Counted from the first letter of the stretch, positions 34,220 through 43,222 are shown. The stretch: 64,000 nt of DNA from Hyphomicrobiaceae bacterium (GCA_020638035.1 JACKJI010000009.1:18930-82929); one strand, 5' to 3'. Numbers and translations are program-made. The notes: generated from the sequence alone by a model not told the origin.

Positions 34220-35313
34220 CGGCTGATGTAAGTCTTCCACTGACCTTCTGTAACGTCCCGTCGCTTTCCCTTCGTCGCCGCGTCTTCGACAATCACGTTG
34301 AAGTCGGGACCGGAACGTGTCTCCGGCCCAGCGGCGAAATCGGTGACCACCAATGTAGTTCCGGTCCGCAACCTGCTCGCCACCTCAATGGCTCCCGCTT
34401 TGTCGACAACTTCGATCCGACCAAGAGTTTCGTCGTTCCAGCGGTCCAGGGACTGACCTTTTCGTGGCTTGCCCGCAAAACCGAATGCTGCCCACTGGAT
34501 CGAGGTGCCGTCGGGGCTAGGTCCCAGCAGGCTGTAAAGGTGATTTCCCAATGGCCGCGTGGGATCTTTGATCACGATCGAAGTCTCGAATTGGATCTTT
34601 CCGTTGGTCATCACATAAGCCTTGCGATCGGCGCTGGAGACGAGGATCGTTGACATGTCCTGGTTCTCCGGCAGCGTCGCGCCCTTCGCCTTCGCAACTG
34701 CCGCTTGTGCCGCCTCGGTTGCATCATTCGATAGGATCAGTCCAGGATTGACTAGGTCGCTGTGACGAGTCTTCTGGTCGGCGATGATGACCGGCGTGCC
34801 GAGGTGGGTCACCGAATAAAGATGCCTGGAGAATTCCATAGGCAGGCGGATACATCCCATTGACGCTGGGTAACCCGGCAGATTCCCCGCGTGTATTGCA
34901 ATGCCTTGCCAAGTGAGCCGCTGCATGTTTGGCATCGGGGCATTGTTATAGGTGCTGGAGAAATGCCGCTCTCGCTTTTGCAGGATCGTGAATACGCCAG
35001 TGGGCGTTCGCTTTCCCTTCTTTCCAGTCGAGCTGCTGGACACGCCGATCGCAACTCCATTGCGATAGACGTGCGTCAGTTGCTCCGCAAGCGATACGAC
35101 GATTACGACCGGACCTTCAGGCGATAGTTCGGGCCGCCAGATATACTCACCAGGCCGCAGAGACCGAATGGCGGGAGCCGGCTTGTTAATGGAAGCATTG
35201 TTCCGAGAGGCAGCAGCCGCATTTTGTTCGCAGGCCAGAATGATGCTGACGATGAGCAACAAACTTGCTGCTGTTCGGGTCAGATCGGGAATTGAAAGGC
35301 GGGACTGGAACAT
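34216..35313 (-). CDS. L,D-transpeptidase (YkuD/ErfK family), probable lipoprotein
   Basis: 365 residues. Signal with lipobox-like IILAC at about residues 24-28. YkuD domain about 66-175: VVIVVSLAEQLTHVYRNGVAIGVSSSSTG, HFSSTYNNAPMPNM, and active site HAGNLPGYPASMGCIRLP with catalytic Cys. The C-terminal 180 residues (TILVSSADRKAYVMTNGKIQFETSIVI...) look like a second degenerate YkuD-like half lacking the Cys. It makes or exchanges 3-3 cross-links in peptidoglycan or anchors proteins. Overlaps the patatin gene by four bases. Confidence 0.88.
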   Translation of the reverse strand: MFQSRLSIPDLTRTAASLLLIVSIILACEQNAAAASRNNASINKPAPAIRSLRPGEYIWRPELSPEGPVVIVVSLAEQLTHVYRNGVAIGVSSSSTGKKGKRTPTGVFTILQKRERHFSSTYNNAPMPNMQRLTWQGIAIHAGNLPGYPASMGCIRLPMEFSRHLYSVTHLGTPVIIADQKTRHSDLVNPGLILSNDATEAAQAAVAKAKGATLPENQDMSTILVSSADRKAYVMTNGKIQFETSIVIKDPTRPLGNHLYSLLGPSPDGTSIQWAAFGFAGKPRKGQSLDRWNDETLGRIEVVDKAGAIEVASRLRTGTTLVVTDFAAGPETRSGPDFNVIVEDAATKGKRRDVTEGQWKTYISR

Positions 35314-35361
35314 CTACTGGCAGCTCTTGTGGGGTGAATTATCACGTCTAAGGCAATAGTC

Positions 35362-36210
35362 TTACCGACCGCTATTGAGGTGGGATTCCAGTTCCACCTT
35401 CAGACCGGGACGCAGCAGATGATCGGGATTGGGAAATTCAGCCCAAACCTCCAACTTCTGTGTGTTGACGCCAAACTGAAAGCCACCGGAGATGAGGCGG
35501 CCCTTGTGTGGATATTCGCTGCCATCAGGAAGCTTGAGCGTTAGCTCTATATTCTTGAGAGTCTGCTCATCTGACTTCGTCACCTGCCGACGACCAACAT
35601 AGACGTCGAATGGAGCCTCAACTGCGACCCGCATCGGATCAAGTTGGACGATGCGGGCGAGCTTGCTGTCCTTTTCGCGCTTCAGGAACGTCCCCTCCGG
35701 CATCAACGGCGCGCTCATTATGCCGTCAAACGGTGCATAGAGTTTGAGCTCCAGTATGGTGAGTTCAGCTACTCGGACAACCGTCTCTGCTTCCCCAACG
35801 TCAGCTGCAGCGATGTCTCTCTCCGCTTTTGCCTGTAGCAGCTGAAGTTCGGAGGCGGCGTCCTTCTTGCGCAACGTCTGCTTGCCGGAAAGCACAGCTT
35901 CGGCCAGCTGCAACTTGGCCTTGGCACGCTCCAGACGCGCTCTTTCGATCTTTAGCTGCAGTTCCTTTTCCGTCGGCATGAACTCGAAGAGCAGATCCTT
36001 CTTCTTCACGAACTGCCCCGGCTTAAAGTGAACCGATTGCAGCAGTCCATCAACGCGAGGTGCGATGTCTGCCTCTCTCGCAGGAACGAGCACGCCAGAA
36101 TAGCGAGCTGAATTCGCGTTTGAGTCGCCCGCTGTCTGGGCCGATGTCGAGCCGTGTATCAGGAACAAGCTGCATGCGGCCCAAACGATGCACGCATAAG
36201 TCGACCTCAT
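35362..36210 (-). CDS. Periplasmic membrane-fusion (HlyD/MexA-type) adaptor, orphan
   Basis: 282 residues from ATG 36210 with signal peptide (MRSTYACIVWAACSLFLIHG, cleaved near TSAQT). Layout: lipoyl half-motif (SGVLVPAREADIAPRVDGLLQSVHFKPGQFVKKKDLLFEF), alpha-hairpin rich in Lys/Glu/Ala (LQLKIERARLERAKAKLQLAEAV...), second half-motif (LYAPFDGIMSAPLMPEGTFLKR), beta-barrel. Such adaptors bridge inner-membrane pumps to outer-membrane channels. No pump or TolC gene is adjacent, so its partner is elsewhere or it works alone. Confidence 0.83.
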   Translation of the reverse strand: MRSTYACIVWAACSLFLIHGSTSAQTAGDSNANSARYSGVLVPAREADIAPRVDGLLQSVHFKPGQFVKKKDLLFEFMPTEKELQLKIERARLERAKAKLQLAEAVLSGKQTLRKKDAASELQLLQAKAERDIAAADVGEAETVVRVAELTILELKLYAPFDGIMSAPLMPEGTFLKREKDSKLARIVQLDPMRVAVEAPFDVYVGRRQVTKSDEQTLKNIELTLKLPDGSEYPHKGRLISGGFQFGVNTQKLEVWAEFPNPDHLLRPGLKVELESHLNSGR

Positions 36211-36262
36211 GGCAAGGATCCTAACACGGGATGGATACGTGGTTTGGATGGCATGACTCTCA

Positions 36263-37585
36263 TCAGGTCCAAACCTTTTCAAATACCCTATAGAGGTTGC
36301 CGCCCAGGAACTTGCTGCAATCCGCTTCCGAATAACCCTTCTCAAGCAGCTTATCGACAAGCGCGGCGATAATCTGGTCTGGCGCGGGCGTCGGCACGCC
36401 CTTGGCTGACATTGCGCGCATGATGCCGCCATCCGGAAACAGCAGTTCGCCAAGCGGCCCCTGACCACCAATGGCTGTCTGGGTGACGTCTGGTATCCAG
36501 TCTGAACCGTAGCCGACATGATCAATTCCTATCAGACTGACGATATGATCGATATGCCGGAACAAGACATCGGTGGTCACGATGTCGGGGTTTGATGCGT
36601 CCACGAAGGCGCCCACGGTGTTGATCGAACAGACACCGCCGCTCGCGCCGATCGCCTTGATCAGCTCGTCCGAATGGCTGCGCGGATAATCTCGGATCGC
36701 TTTGGCGACCGAATGCGATGAGATTACTGGTTTGGTGCTGCGCTCTATAGCATCCAAGGCCGAGCGCTCTGCGGTATGGCTGACGTCGACAACCATACCG
36801 TAGTGGTCGTAAGCGTCGATCAGCAGTTTGCCGAGGCCTGTGAGACGCCCATTGTCCGGTTCGAAACATCCGTCCGCAACGGTATTGCGAGTGTTGTAGG
36901 CCAACAGGCAATAGCCGTAGCCGAGTTGCCGCCACAGTCCAACCTTGCCAGGATCGCCGCCGAATATCGCCGTGCCCTGGTGGGTGAAGAACATGCCGAG
37001 CTTGTTCTCGGCGGTCGCGGCATCGATGTCCTTCGTGGTTCGTACGATTTTATACTTATCTGGGCGCTCGCTGATTTTCTTCAGGTAGAACTGCAGCGAC
37101 TTCGCGATACCACCGAGGCTGGTGTCGAGCGCGTCTGCCGACGGACATGCTGCAATCGCCTTGAAGCCGGCTGCCTTCAGCCTGTCCATGGTTTCGTGGA
37201 ATTCCGGTGCTTCCGGCGACGACCACTGCGTTGGCCACACACCAGAAAACAGCGAATCTATGGTTATCGACTTTTTGACGATCTGCTTGGCACGGTCCGA
37301 CGAGGGGTATTTATGCAGACGTTGCGGAATCTTCGAGTAATCAGGGCCGCGGTCGCAGATGCCTTCGGGGTTCGCGATATTCGGCAGCAGATCGCCCGCT
37401 CGCGCCTTTTCGGGTGCCAAGTTCATCGCCGCCGCCGTGCCAACCATCGAGCCGGCCGCTGCTGAGAAAAAAGTCCGGCGGTTGACACTTGATGCCGCCT
37501 CGACTTGAGAGCTCTCGCCTTCTGTTACGGTTGACTTGTCGATCTCGATCGAAATAGATTCTGCATTGATGTCGCGGTTGCTCAT
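36263..37585 (-). CDS. Membrane dipeptidase (peptidase M19), Tat-exported
   Basis: 440 residues from ATG 37585 behind AAGGAG. A twin-arginine signal (SVNRRTFFSAAAGSMVGTAAAMNL) lies at about residues 34-58. M19 features: ITIDSLFSG near the N-terminus (the family usually has D-x-H here), MFFTHQGTAIFGGD, LGYGYCLLAYNTRNTVADGC, VDVSHTAERSALDAIERSTKPVISSHS (conserved His pair), and IGIDHVGYGSDW. The first metal His is replaced (DSLFSG instead of DGHND), which may affect the binuclear zinc site. Family members cleave dipeptides, including those with a D-amino acid. Confidence 0.83.
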   Translation of the reverse strand: MSNRDINAESISIEIDKSTVTEGESSQVEAASSVNRRTFFSAAAGSMVGTAAAMNLAPEKARAGDLLPNIANPEGICDRGPDYSKIPQRLHKYPSSDRAKQIVKKSITIDSLFSGVWPTQWSSPEAPEFHETMDRLKAAGFKAIAACPSADALDTSLGGIAKSLQFYLKKISERPDKYKIVRTTKDIDAATAENKLGMFFTHQGTAIFGGDPGKVGLWRQLGYGYCLLAYNTRNTVADGCFEPDNGRLTGLGKLLIDAYDHYGMVVDVSHTAERSALDAIERSTKPVISSHSVAKAIRDYPRSHSDELIKAIGASGGVCSINTVGAFVDASNPDIVTTDVLFRHIDHIVSLIGIDHVGYGSDWIPDVTQTAIGGQGPLGELLFPDGGIMRAMSAKGVPTPAPDQIIAALVDKLLEKGYSEADCSKFLGGNLYRVFEKVWT

Positions 37586-37646
37586 TCCATACTCCTTGAC
37601 GGTCAACTAAGACGTGCTGCTTCCGGCACCCACTTTGTTGCGAATT

Positions 37647-38516
37647 CTAGCGATTCAGAAGTTTGGCAAACGGGTTCTCCACGACAGGCGTCACCGTGTA
37701 GCGGAACATGAACTGGGGCCCGAAGGCGTCGGGCTGTTCGATGTAGTAGTCGAATGTCAGCGAATGCTTGACCGGTTGCCCGTCGCCGGCAGCCGTCTGA
37801 CTGAGAGTGAGGTTGAGTGGGATGGTCCAATTCTGGTTGACCCAGTCGTAGGAAAATTTCGGAATTGAGCCGATCGTTACACCGCCCCCGAGAAAGTAGA
37901 TGCCCCCGAACTGCAGAGCGGTGACAGAATAGTCCCTGTCGCCCCAGCCCGCGACGTCCCATTGATGGGACGGGAATAGAATGACGATACCCTGAGATGA
38001 TGCCTGACCGAGCAGCAGTTCTGGACCCAACCTGAATTGCTTGCCCGCGAAGTCACTGTTTGTCGCGGTTGGCACCGTAACCAGTGAGCCGACCGCCCAA
38101 ATGAACCCGGATTTTTCCGTTCGCCCGATGGCAAGATCGAAACCGATGTCGCCAACTCCAAAAGTGGCGTCTCGAAAGTCGTCCCTTTGGAAATCATAGA
38201 TTGGCTGGTTGAAAAGGAGAGGGACGGCGGGCCGCCAGAAAACAGTAGTGCCTTGCGCATCGATTGGGAATGGCAGAATCGGCTGGAACAATAGCGAATA
38301 TGAGAATTGATCATTTGCTCCGGGCAGGTTGCCTTTGTACCAGGTAAAGCCGTTCTCGAAATTGAGAGACGCCAGAGGCGTGTTTGGATTCGACAGCGAC
38401 TTTGCGACTTCGTCGGCGCTGGCCTGGCCAGAGGTTTGTGCCAACGCGGGCCGCGACGAGAAATTCGTCGCAAGAACTACCATTGATAAAAATGCATAGC
38501 CCAGACAATGCTTCAT
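37647..38516 (-). CDS. Outer-membrane transporter-like protein
   Basis: 289 residues from ATG 38516 behind GGGGGAAAAG. Signal peptide MKHCLGYAFLSMVVLATNFS, cleaved near ALAQT. The mature part resembles MetA-pathway/transporter outer-membrane barrels: FSYSLLFQPILPFPI, WRPAVPLLFNQPIYD, FGVGDIGFDLAIGRTEKSGFIWAVGSLVTVPTATN, QNWTIPLNLTLSQTA, and a final PQFMFRYTVTPV strand. Ligand unknown. Lies 61 bp upstream of the M19 gene, same strand. Confidence 0.75.
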   Translation of the reverse strand: MKHCLGYAFLSMVVLATNFSSRPALAQTSGQASADEVAKSLSNPNTPLASLNFENGFTWYKGNLPGANDQFSYSLLFQPILPFPIDAQGTTVFWRPAVPLLFNQPIYDFQRDDFRDATFGVGDIGFDLAIGRTEKSGFIWAVGSLVTVPTATNSDFAGKQFRLGPELLLGQASSQGIVILFPSHQWDVAGWGDRDYSVTALQFGGIYFLGGGVTIGSIPKFSYDWVNQNWTIPLNLTLSQTAAGDGQPVKHSLTFDYYIEQPDAFGPQFMFRYTVTPVVENPFAKLLNR

Positions 38517-38548
38517 CTTTTCCCCCAAACGAACTCACGCGGCCAGCC

Positions 38549-39077
38549 TCAATTTCGTTTGAGCTTTAGGCCAGTGATGCCGGCTACGATGGAGAGGCCG
38601 GTCAGTCCCTGCGCGCTCAGCGGCTGCAGCACGACAGAGTTCTTCGAACCTCCTAAAATAGCATTCGCGCCCGCACCAAGTCCGATCGCCGCACTAGCGG
38701 AGACGCCTGCATAGTTCCCCTGCAGCGCCCCTTCGGGCAAATCGACCTTGATGCAAGGATGCCCCAGATTACTGTTGTTGGTCTTTTGATGCCGATGTCG
38801 AGACCGATCTTCGTAACTGTGGCGGTGTAGTGGCGTACGGCACCCTTGCCAGCAGGCTTGTAAGCGCCATTCAGCCTCGTCTTAGAGCCAATAATCAAAC
38901 CGACCCCGCCCTTGCTTTTGCACGTTTGCGTGCCGGCATTGATGTTGGTGGTTGGCTTATTGTCAGCCGTATTTGCTAGTGGGGTGGTAGTTGCGAGGCG
39001 GTAACGGCGAAGCAGGCAACCGCCGCCAAGGCGGCCAATCGGCCATGCGGCGCCAGTGGAAATAGACGATATGGCAT
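38549..39077 (-). pseudogene. DUF992 protein, broken by two frameshifts
   Basis: Starts at ATG 39077 behind AAGGGAAG with a signal peptide (MPYRLFPLAPHGRLAALAAV), then loses frame after VTASQ. The DUF992 core resumes in another frame (TNINAGTQTCKSKGGVGLIIGSKTRL, YTATVTKIGLDIGIKRPTTVIWGILA), shifts again, and ends LPEGALQGNYAGVSASAAIGLGAGANAILGGSKNSVVLQPL...KLKRN. The span of 529 nt is one base over a multiple of three. It is a paralogue of the intact gene at 29612-30124. Confidence 0.82.
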
Positions 39078-39256
39078 AGTCAACTTCCCTTGGTTCAATA
39101 CGTTTCGACTTGGTTGATGTCGCTCCGATCGCAGTGATTACCCGTCGACAAACAGGAAAACTCCAACATCCATGATCAACGATAGACGCAGCCTAGACAG
39201 AGACCTCATTCGGAACGCAGGAGGCGCCGGGGTTTGTTCCCCGGCGCACACTGAGA

Positions 39257-39637
39257 TCAGAACAGGCAATTGAGGTCGTGTTCGGCGCACGCAGGCAAAT
39301 CGCCCCGATTGCAACGGTAGGCAAGCCGACCGCAATAGTTTCTGTGGCCGGCCGCGGCTGCGGTGCCAATGACAACTCCGGCTGCAATCCCAGCAGCCAG
39401 AGCTCCTTTGTGATGATGCCGATGACGATGCGGACGATGCGGACGATGCGGTCGATGTGGTCGGTGACCAGCGCCAGGCCGTCCGGGTTTTTTGACCAGG
39501 ACGAGACCGCTGTTGCCAATCTGCGATTTCCCAAGCACTGAAGTCAGCCCTGTCGCATTTATGGCACCAGCATTGGATGCCGGTCCTGAAATCGACATGG
39601 CACATGCTGCGATGATGGCAACAAGAATCTTCTTCAT
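39257..39637 (-). CDS. Secreted His/Pro-repeat protein
   Basis: 126 residues from ATG 39637 with a signal peptide (MKKILVAIIAACAMSISGPA, cleaved near SNAGA). A central histidine-rich stretch HRPHRPHRPHRPHRHRHHH (period 3) is followed by a hydrophobic Ala/Gly segment GALAAGIAAGVVIGTAAAAG and a C-terminal four-Cys part (YCGRLAYRCNRGDLPACAEHDLNC). The His run could bind Zn, Ni or Cu; the tail layout resembles small BA14K-like exported proteins of Rhizobiales. Function unknown. The DNA carries the corresponding tandem GGTGTCGGT-type triplet repeat. Confidence 0.72.
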   Translation of the reverse strand: MKKILVAIIAACAMSISGPASNAGAINATGLTSVLGKSQIGNSGLVLVKKPGRPGAGHRPHRPHRPHRPHRHRHHHKGALAAGIAAGVVIGTAAAAGHRNYCGRLAYRCNRGDLPACAEHDLNCLF

Positions 39638-39714
39638 CTGTTTTCTCTTCTTTCCATTTCTTGAGATGCGGATGCGCAACGTGAATTCGAAGCAAACGAG
39701 CGTCTTTTCGTTGG

Positions 39715-40782
39715 CTATTTGTCAGTCCGCAGCAGCTCGACGCGTCGATTAAGCGCGCGACCTTGCAAAGTCGCGTTGTCATCCTTCGGCTTGGTCGCTC
39801 CGAAGCCGCTGGTTGTCAGCCGATCGGCCTTGATGCCTTCCTTAACGATCGCCTTGGCAACCGAGTCCGCGCGCTGAGCGGAGAGTTTGAGATTGTAGTC
39901 AGGCGTGCCAATCGAATCGGTGTGGCCATTGATCTGAAGGGTCCAATTTGGATTGTTCTTCAGTGTCAGCGCGATGTCCTTTATGAGCGCCTTGGCGCTC
40001 GGCCGCAGCGTTGCTTTGTCGAAGTCAAAATGGATGCCGTAGACGTCATACTTGCGCACCGTTGCAAGCGACTGCTCCATTGCCGACTTCATCGACGCGC
40101 CCGCTGTCACCCTGACGATCCGCTCGACGCGCGGTTCCTGTTCCCAGCTGAACTGGATCGTGCTCTGGATCAGCAGGGGGTTTTCCTTGACATCTGCGAA
40201 GAAGAACTCACCTGTCCCAGACTTCGTGCCGCTGCCGAACGTGCCGGTAGCCTGGATGACGCTGACATCCTGGATCTGATTTTCGATAATCAGGGGAATC
40301 TTGATCCCCTTCTGCTTCACTGTCAGCTTTCCATCAAGCGCCGACATTTTCTCGTCATAGACGATACGAAGCTGCGTGTGCCCCGTATTCCTCAATTCCA
40401 GCAGAGCCGTGCTGGATATGCCCAGCGACGTCGCACGCGGGATTGCCTGAGGCATCTTTGCCGAGTAACCCAGCACGTAGGTCTTGGCGAACTCGCGATC
40501 CGCGACGGAAATTTCCCGCTTTACGAAGAGACCTCGTGTGCTGGAGTAATCGATCCTGATCGTATTATCGTTGACATTAGTGAAGGTCACACGCGCTTCA
40601 GCATCCGGTCCGTACCGGTTGGCGAAGGCGTAGTCGAGTTGCGCTCCCACATGCGGCGCTAGAGGTCCAGCATATTTCTGAGCGTTGCCCGGGCTCCCGA
40701 CACTGATCACAGTCAATGCCAAGACAGACATCACAGTTGTGCGCGCTCTTAGCGCGTACGCATCCCTTTTCATTCGGTTCAT
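39715..40782 (-). CDS. OmpA-family peptidoglycan-associated protein
   Basis: 355 residues. Signal peptide within MKRDAYALRARTTVMSVLAL, cleaved near GNAQK. The N-terminal 230 residues are a beta-rich domain of unknown family. The C-terminal OmpA domain (about 240-355) is clear: YGIHFDFDKATLRPSAKALIKDIALTLKNNPNWTLQINGHTDSIGTPDYNLKLSAQRADSVAKAIV, then GFGATKPKDDNATLQGRALNRRVEL, including the Asp and Arg that bind diaminopimelate. Non-covalently tethers the envelope to the cell wall. Adjacent to the IS-split AraC gene. Confidence 0.9.
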   Translation of the reverse strand: MNRMKRDAYALRARTTVMSVLALTVISVGSPGNAQKYAGPLAPHVGAQLDYAFANRYGPDAEARVTFTNVNDNTIRIDYSSTRGLFVKREISVADREFAKTYVLGYSAKMPQAIPRATSLGISSTALLELRNTGHTQLRIVYDEKMSALDGKLTVKQKGIKIPLIIENQIQDVSVIQATGTFGSGTKSGTGEFFFADVKENPLLIQSTIQFSWEQEPRVERIVRVTAGASMKSAMEQSLATVRKYDVYGIHFDFDKATLRPSAKALIKDIALTLKNNPNWTLQINGHTDSIGTPDYNLKLSAQRADSVAKAIVKEGIKADRLTTSGFGATKPKDDNATLQGRALNRRVELLRTDK

Positions 40783-40872
40783 CCCCCCATTGGAATTTGC
40801 AATCTGTGTCCCCTATTTCCCTAACTTCCACCTCCCATCGGCGTTGCGCCGCAGTCTCTGCATGGCTCAGAC

Positions 40873-40958
40873 TCACGTTTGTCGCGCTTGAGCAACCGGA
40901 TCTAACGAGTTGCGTGACGCCCGGCGCCTGTGGGATGCCGGTGGTTCGCCAATCCAAC
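40873..40958 (-). pseudogene. AraC-family regulator, 3' fragment cut off by IS copy 2
   Basis: The last 27 codons of the regulator. Joining the 5' part (ending ...RSYSR) to this piece while counting the 4-bp duplication once gives RSYSRWIGEPPASHRRRAS...ARQT and a TGA at 40873-40875. The total becomes 1041 nt (346 aa). Confidence 0.85.
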
Positions 40959-40986
40959 TGACCTGCCCAATTTCTTCGGACCACGT

Positions 40987-41940
40987 TTAGCTTGAGAGAT
41001 CAGCCCTCGTTGCTTTTGCTGTTTGCCTCTTGCGAGGCGGTTGCGCGACGGGGCGGAGCGCGGAGGCCCCACATACCGCAGCGATCCGGCCCGTCGCCGG
41101 CACGGGCGCTGCGTCTTGCTCCTTCAGTCTTGCCACGAACGCGGCCGGCGTCATGTAGCCTATGCTCGAATGCGGCCGCACCTCGTTGAAGTGGCGCCGC
41201 CACGTCTCGATCACGACCTTTGCTTCGGCCCGCGAGCGGAACCATTCCAGCGACAGGCACTCGTCGCGGAACTTGCCGTTGAAGCTCTCGGTCGCGCCAT
41301 TCTGCCAGGGCTTGCCCGGATCGATCAACGCGCACCCGATGCCCTGACCGACGATCCACTTCAGCAGCGCCCGCGACACGAACTCGGGCCCGTTGTCGGA
41401 CCTCAGATACAGCGGCGCGCCGCGCTCCGAGACGAGCCGCGACAGCACCTCGATCACGCGGCCCGAGCGGATGCGGCCATCGACCTCGATCGCCAGACCC
41501 TCTTTCGTCCACTCGTCGGTGACGGTGAGGCACTTCAGCTGCTGACCGTTGGCGCACCAGTCGAACACGAAGTCGTAGCTCCACACCTGGTTCGCACCGG
41601 TCGGCGCGTTCGGGCGCGGACGGCCCGTCGCGATGCGCTTTCTCGGCCGCTTGCGCGGCACTTGAAGCTTCGCCAGTCGCCACAGGCGATGGCAGCGGCC
41701 GAAGCTCATCACATGCCCTTCCCGTTCGAGGAAGATCGCGATCCGACGATAGCCGTAGCGCGGATACTGCGCGGCGAGCGCCGCCATCCGCGCCAGCACC
41801 GGCGCATCCGTCTCCGCCTTCGTCGATCGATACCGCAACGCCGACCGCCCCACTCCGATCAGCGTGCAAGCCCGCCGCTGCGACAGGCCATGCCCTGTCG
41901 CGTACGCCACCTGCGAACGGCGAGCCGGCACGCTCACCAT
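40987..41940 (-). CDS. IS3-family transposase OrfB (copy 2)
   Basis: Same 317-residue product as copy 1 with intact D, D, E residues (FVFDW, RSDNGPEF, NGATESFN). Probably expressed as OrfAB through -1 slippage on the A7 run. Confidence 0.93.
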   Translation of the reverse strand: MVSVPARRSQVAYATGHGLSQRRACTLIGVGRSALRYRSTKAETDAPVLARMAALAAQYPRYGYRRIAIFLEREGHVMSFGRCHRLWRLAKLQVPRKRPRKRIATGRPRPNAPTGANQVWSYDFVFDWCANGQQLKCLTVTDEWTKEGLAIEVDGRIRSGRVIEVLSRLVSERGAPLYLRSDNGPEFVSRALLKWIVGQGIGCALIDPGKPWQNGATESFNGKFRDECLSLEWFRSRAEAKVVIETWRRHFNEVRPHSSIGYMTPAAFVARLKEQDAAPVPATGRIAAVCGASALRPVAQPPRKRQTAKATRADLSS

Positions 41941-42197
41941 TTTTTTGCGGCGATCTCCTTCATCACCTCGATCTCGAGATCGCGCTCGGCGACGAGCTTC
42001 TTCAGCCGCGCATTCTCCGCTTCGAGCTGCTTCAGACGGCGCACGTCGTCTGACTGCAGCGCCCCGAAGCGCTTGCGCCACGTGTAGATCGTCTGCTCGC
42101 TGATGCCGTGCCTCTTCGCAACCTCGCCGACAGTCCCGCGATCCGCCTCGCGAAGGATCGCCACCATCTGCTCGTCCCGGAACCTGCTCTTGCGCAT
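41934..42197 (-). CDS. IS3-family transposase OrfA (copy 2)
   Basis: 87 residues identical to copy 1 OrfA: HTH then coiled-coil helix, stop just after the slippery A run. Confidence 0.92.
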   Translation of the reverse strand: MRKSRFRDEQMVAILREADRGTVGEVAKRHGISEQTIYTWRKRFGALQSDDVRRLKQLEAENARLKKLVAERDLEIEVMKEIAAKKW

Positions 42198-42263
42198 GCC
42201 GTCCTCCGATTCGGAGGCCAGTCTCTCAAGTTATCGATGGTCCGAAAACCCTGGGGCAGGTCA

Positions 42264-43222
42264 CAACGGCTGTAGCTTCGAGTAAACGAAGTCTCATTGG
42301 AGAATCCGACCTGTCTTGCCACGTCCTTCAGAGGTGTTTTCGAATGAGTGACAAGCGCGGTAGCAACCTCGCGCCTCACGTCGTCCTGGAGGGCGCGGAA
42401 CGAGGTCCCATGAGCAGCAAGTATTCGCTGGATGCTGCGGCGACTGGTTTTGCAGGCGTCGGCCAGCTTCGTGAGGTCGAATTCCTTGTCAGCGATGTTC
42501 AGCCGGATCGTTGCTCGCACGAATGCGAGCGTCATTTCATCGGATCGGGGCTGGTCAGGTCGATCACCTTTGTCGTTGTTTGCCGACCAGTTCAAAGAAA
42601 ACGCCGCCGTCAGCCAGCGAGGAGGAAATGTGATCGACAGTGCAGTCTTAGGTGAGCGAACCAATGCTTGCGCGGGAAGGAGATCGGGGGGCACGCCCTC
42701 GATGGAAGGCGCCGAAACGATAAATTGGCGGGCATCGAAGACGCTCCCAAGCCCGGACCGGAACACAGTTGCGTAGAAGGCAACGCCGACTGCATCAGCC
42801 TGGGGTGTTGGCCTGTCTATTGTGCGGGTACGTTTGATAGAGAAGACTGCCGCCCGCTGGGTGACATTCAGGGAATAGTCGACATTGTCGAACTGTCGTC
42901 CGGTTTCAACGATCGCGCTCACCAAGAAATCTCCAAGAGTCTTGGAGGCGGCGGACTCCAACAAGGTCGGCACTCCCTTGAGGGCGATATCACGCGCAAT
43001 ACCCCCGCAAAAATAGGCGTCGCCCAATGTAGTGGCCATATCCTCGAAGACCGCATAGAGAGTAGCTGCTTCGACGAGGTGGTTTGGCTCGCTCAGCACC
43101 TCAATCGGTATCCGATTTCGGTGCAAGAGCGCGTGAATATTTCCACCGCGAGCAACGAAAGGCTTCGCTAACAGCTGCAAGAGTATCGCGCGGGAAAATT
43201 TTGGTTCGACCTTTGCTTTCAT
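42264..43222 (-). pseudogene. AraC-family transcriptional regulator, 5' part, split by IS copy 2
   Basis: About 319 native codons from ATG 43222 (GGA five bases upstream). The N-terminal 200 residues fit the arabinose-binding-like domain of OruR/ArgR-type AraC proteins (LLAKPFVARGGNIHALLHRNRIPIEVLSEPNHLV). The C-terminal HTH_18 is present up to its second helix-turn-helix (KTPLKDVARQVGFSNETSFTRSYSR), then the IS adds foreign residues (CDLPQGF...). Loss of the final helix may or may not kill DNA binding. It is divergent from the amidohydrolase pair and is their likely regulator. Confidence 0.85.

Larger units (their letters stand above)
40959..42263 (-). mobile_element. IS3-family (IS407-like) insertion sequence, copy 2
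   Basis: 1305 bp, same length and ends as copy 1 but opposite orientation; all encoded proteins are identical. It is flanked by a perfect 4-bp direct repeat CAAC (40955-40958 and 42264-42267), as expected for the IS407 group, so this is a simple, recent insertion. It interrupts an AraC-family gene. Confidence 0.95.

Noticed and set aside
39415..39465. Short GGACGATGC-like tandem repeats, considered as a CRISPR or minisatellite
   Set aside because: They are codons of the His-Arg-Pro run in a coding gene, period 9, without spacers.
25055..42263. Inversion of the DNA between the two IS copies as the cause of the missing duplication at copy 1
   Set aside because: Copy 2 keeps matching CAAC on both sides and restores an AraC frame, so its flanks have not been exchanged; deletion at copy 1 is simpler.
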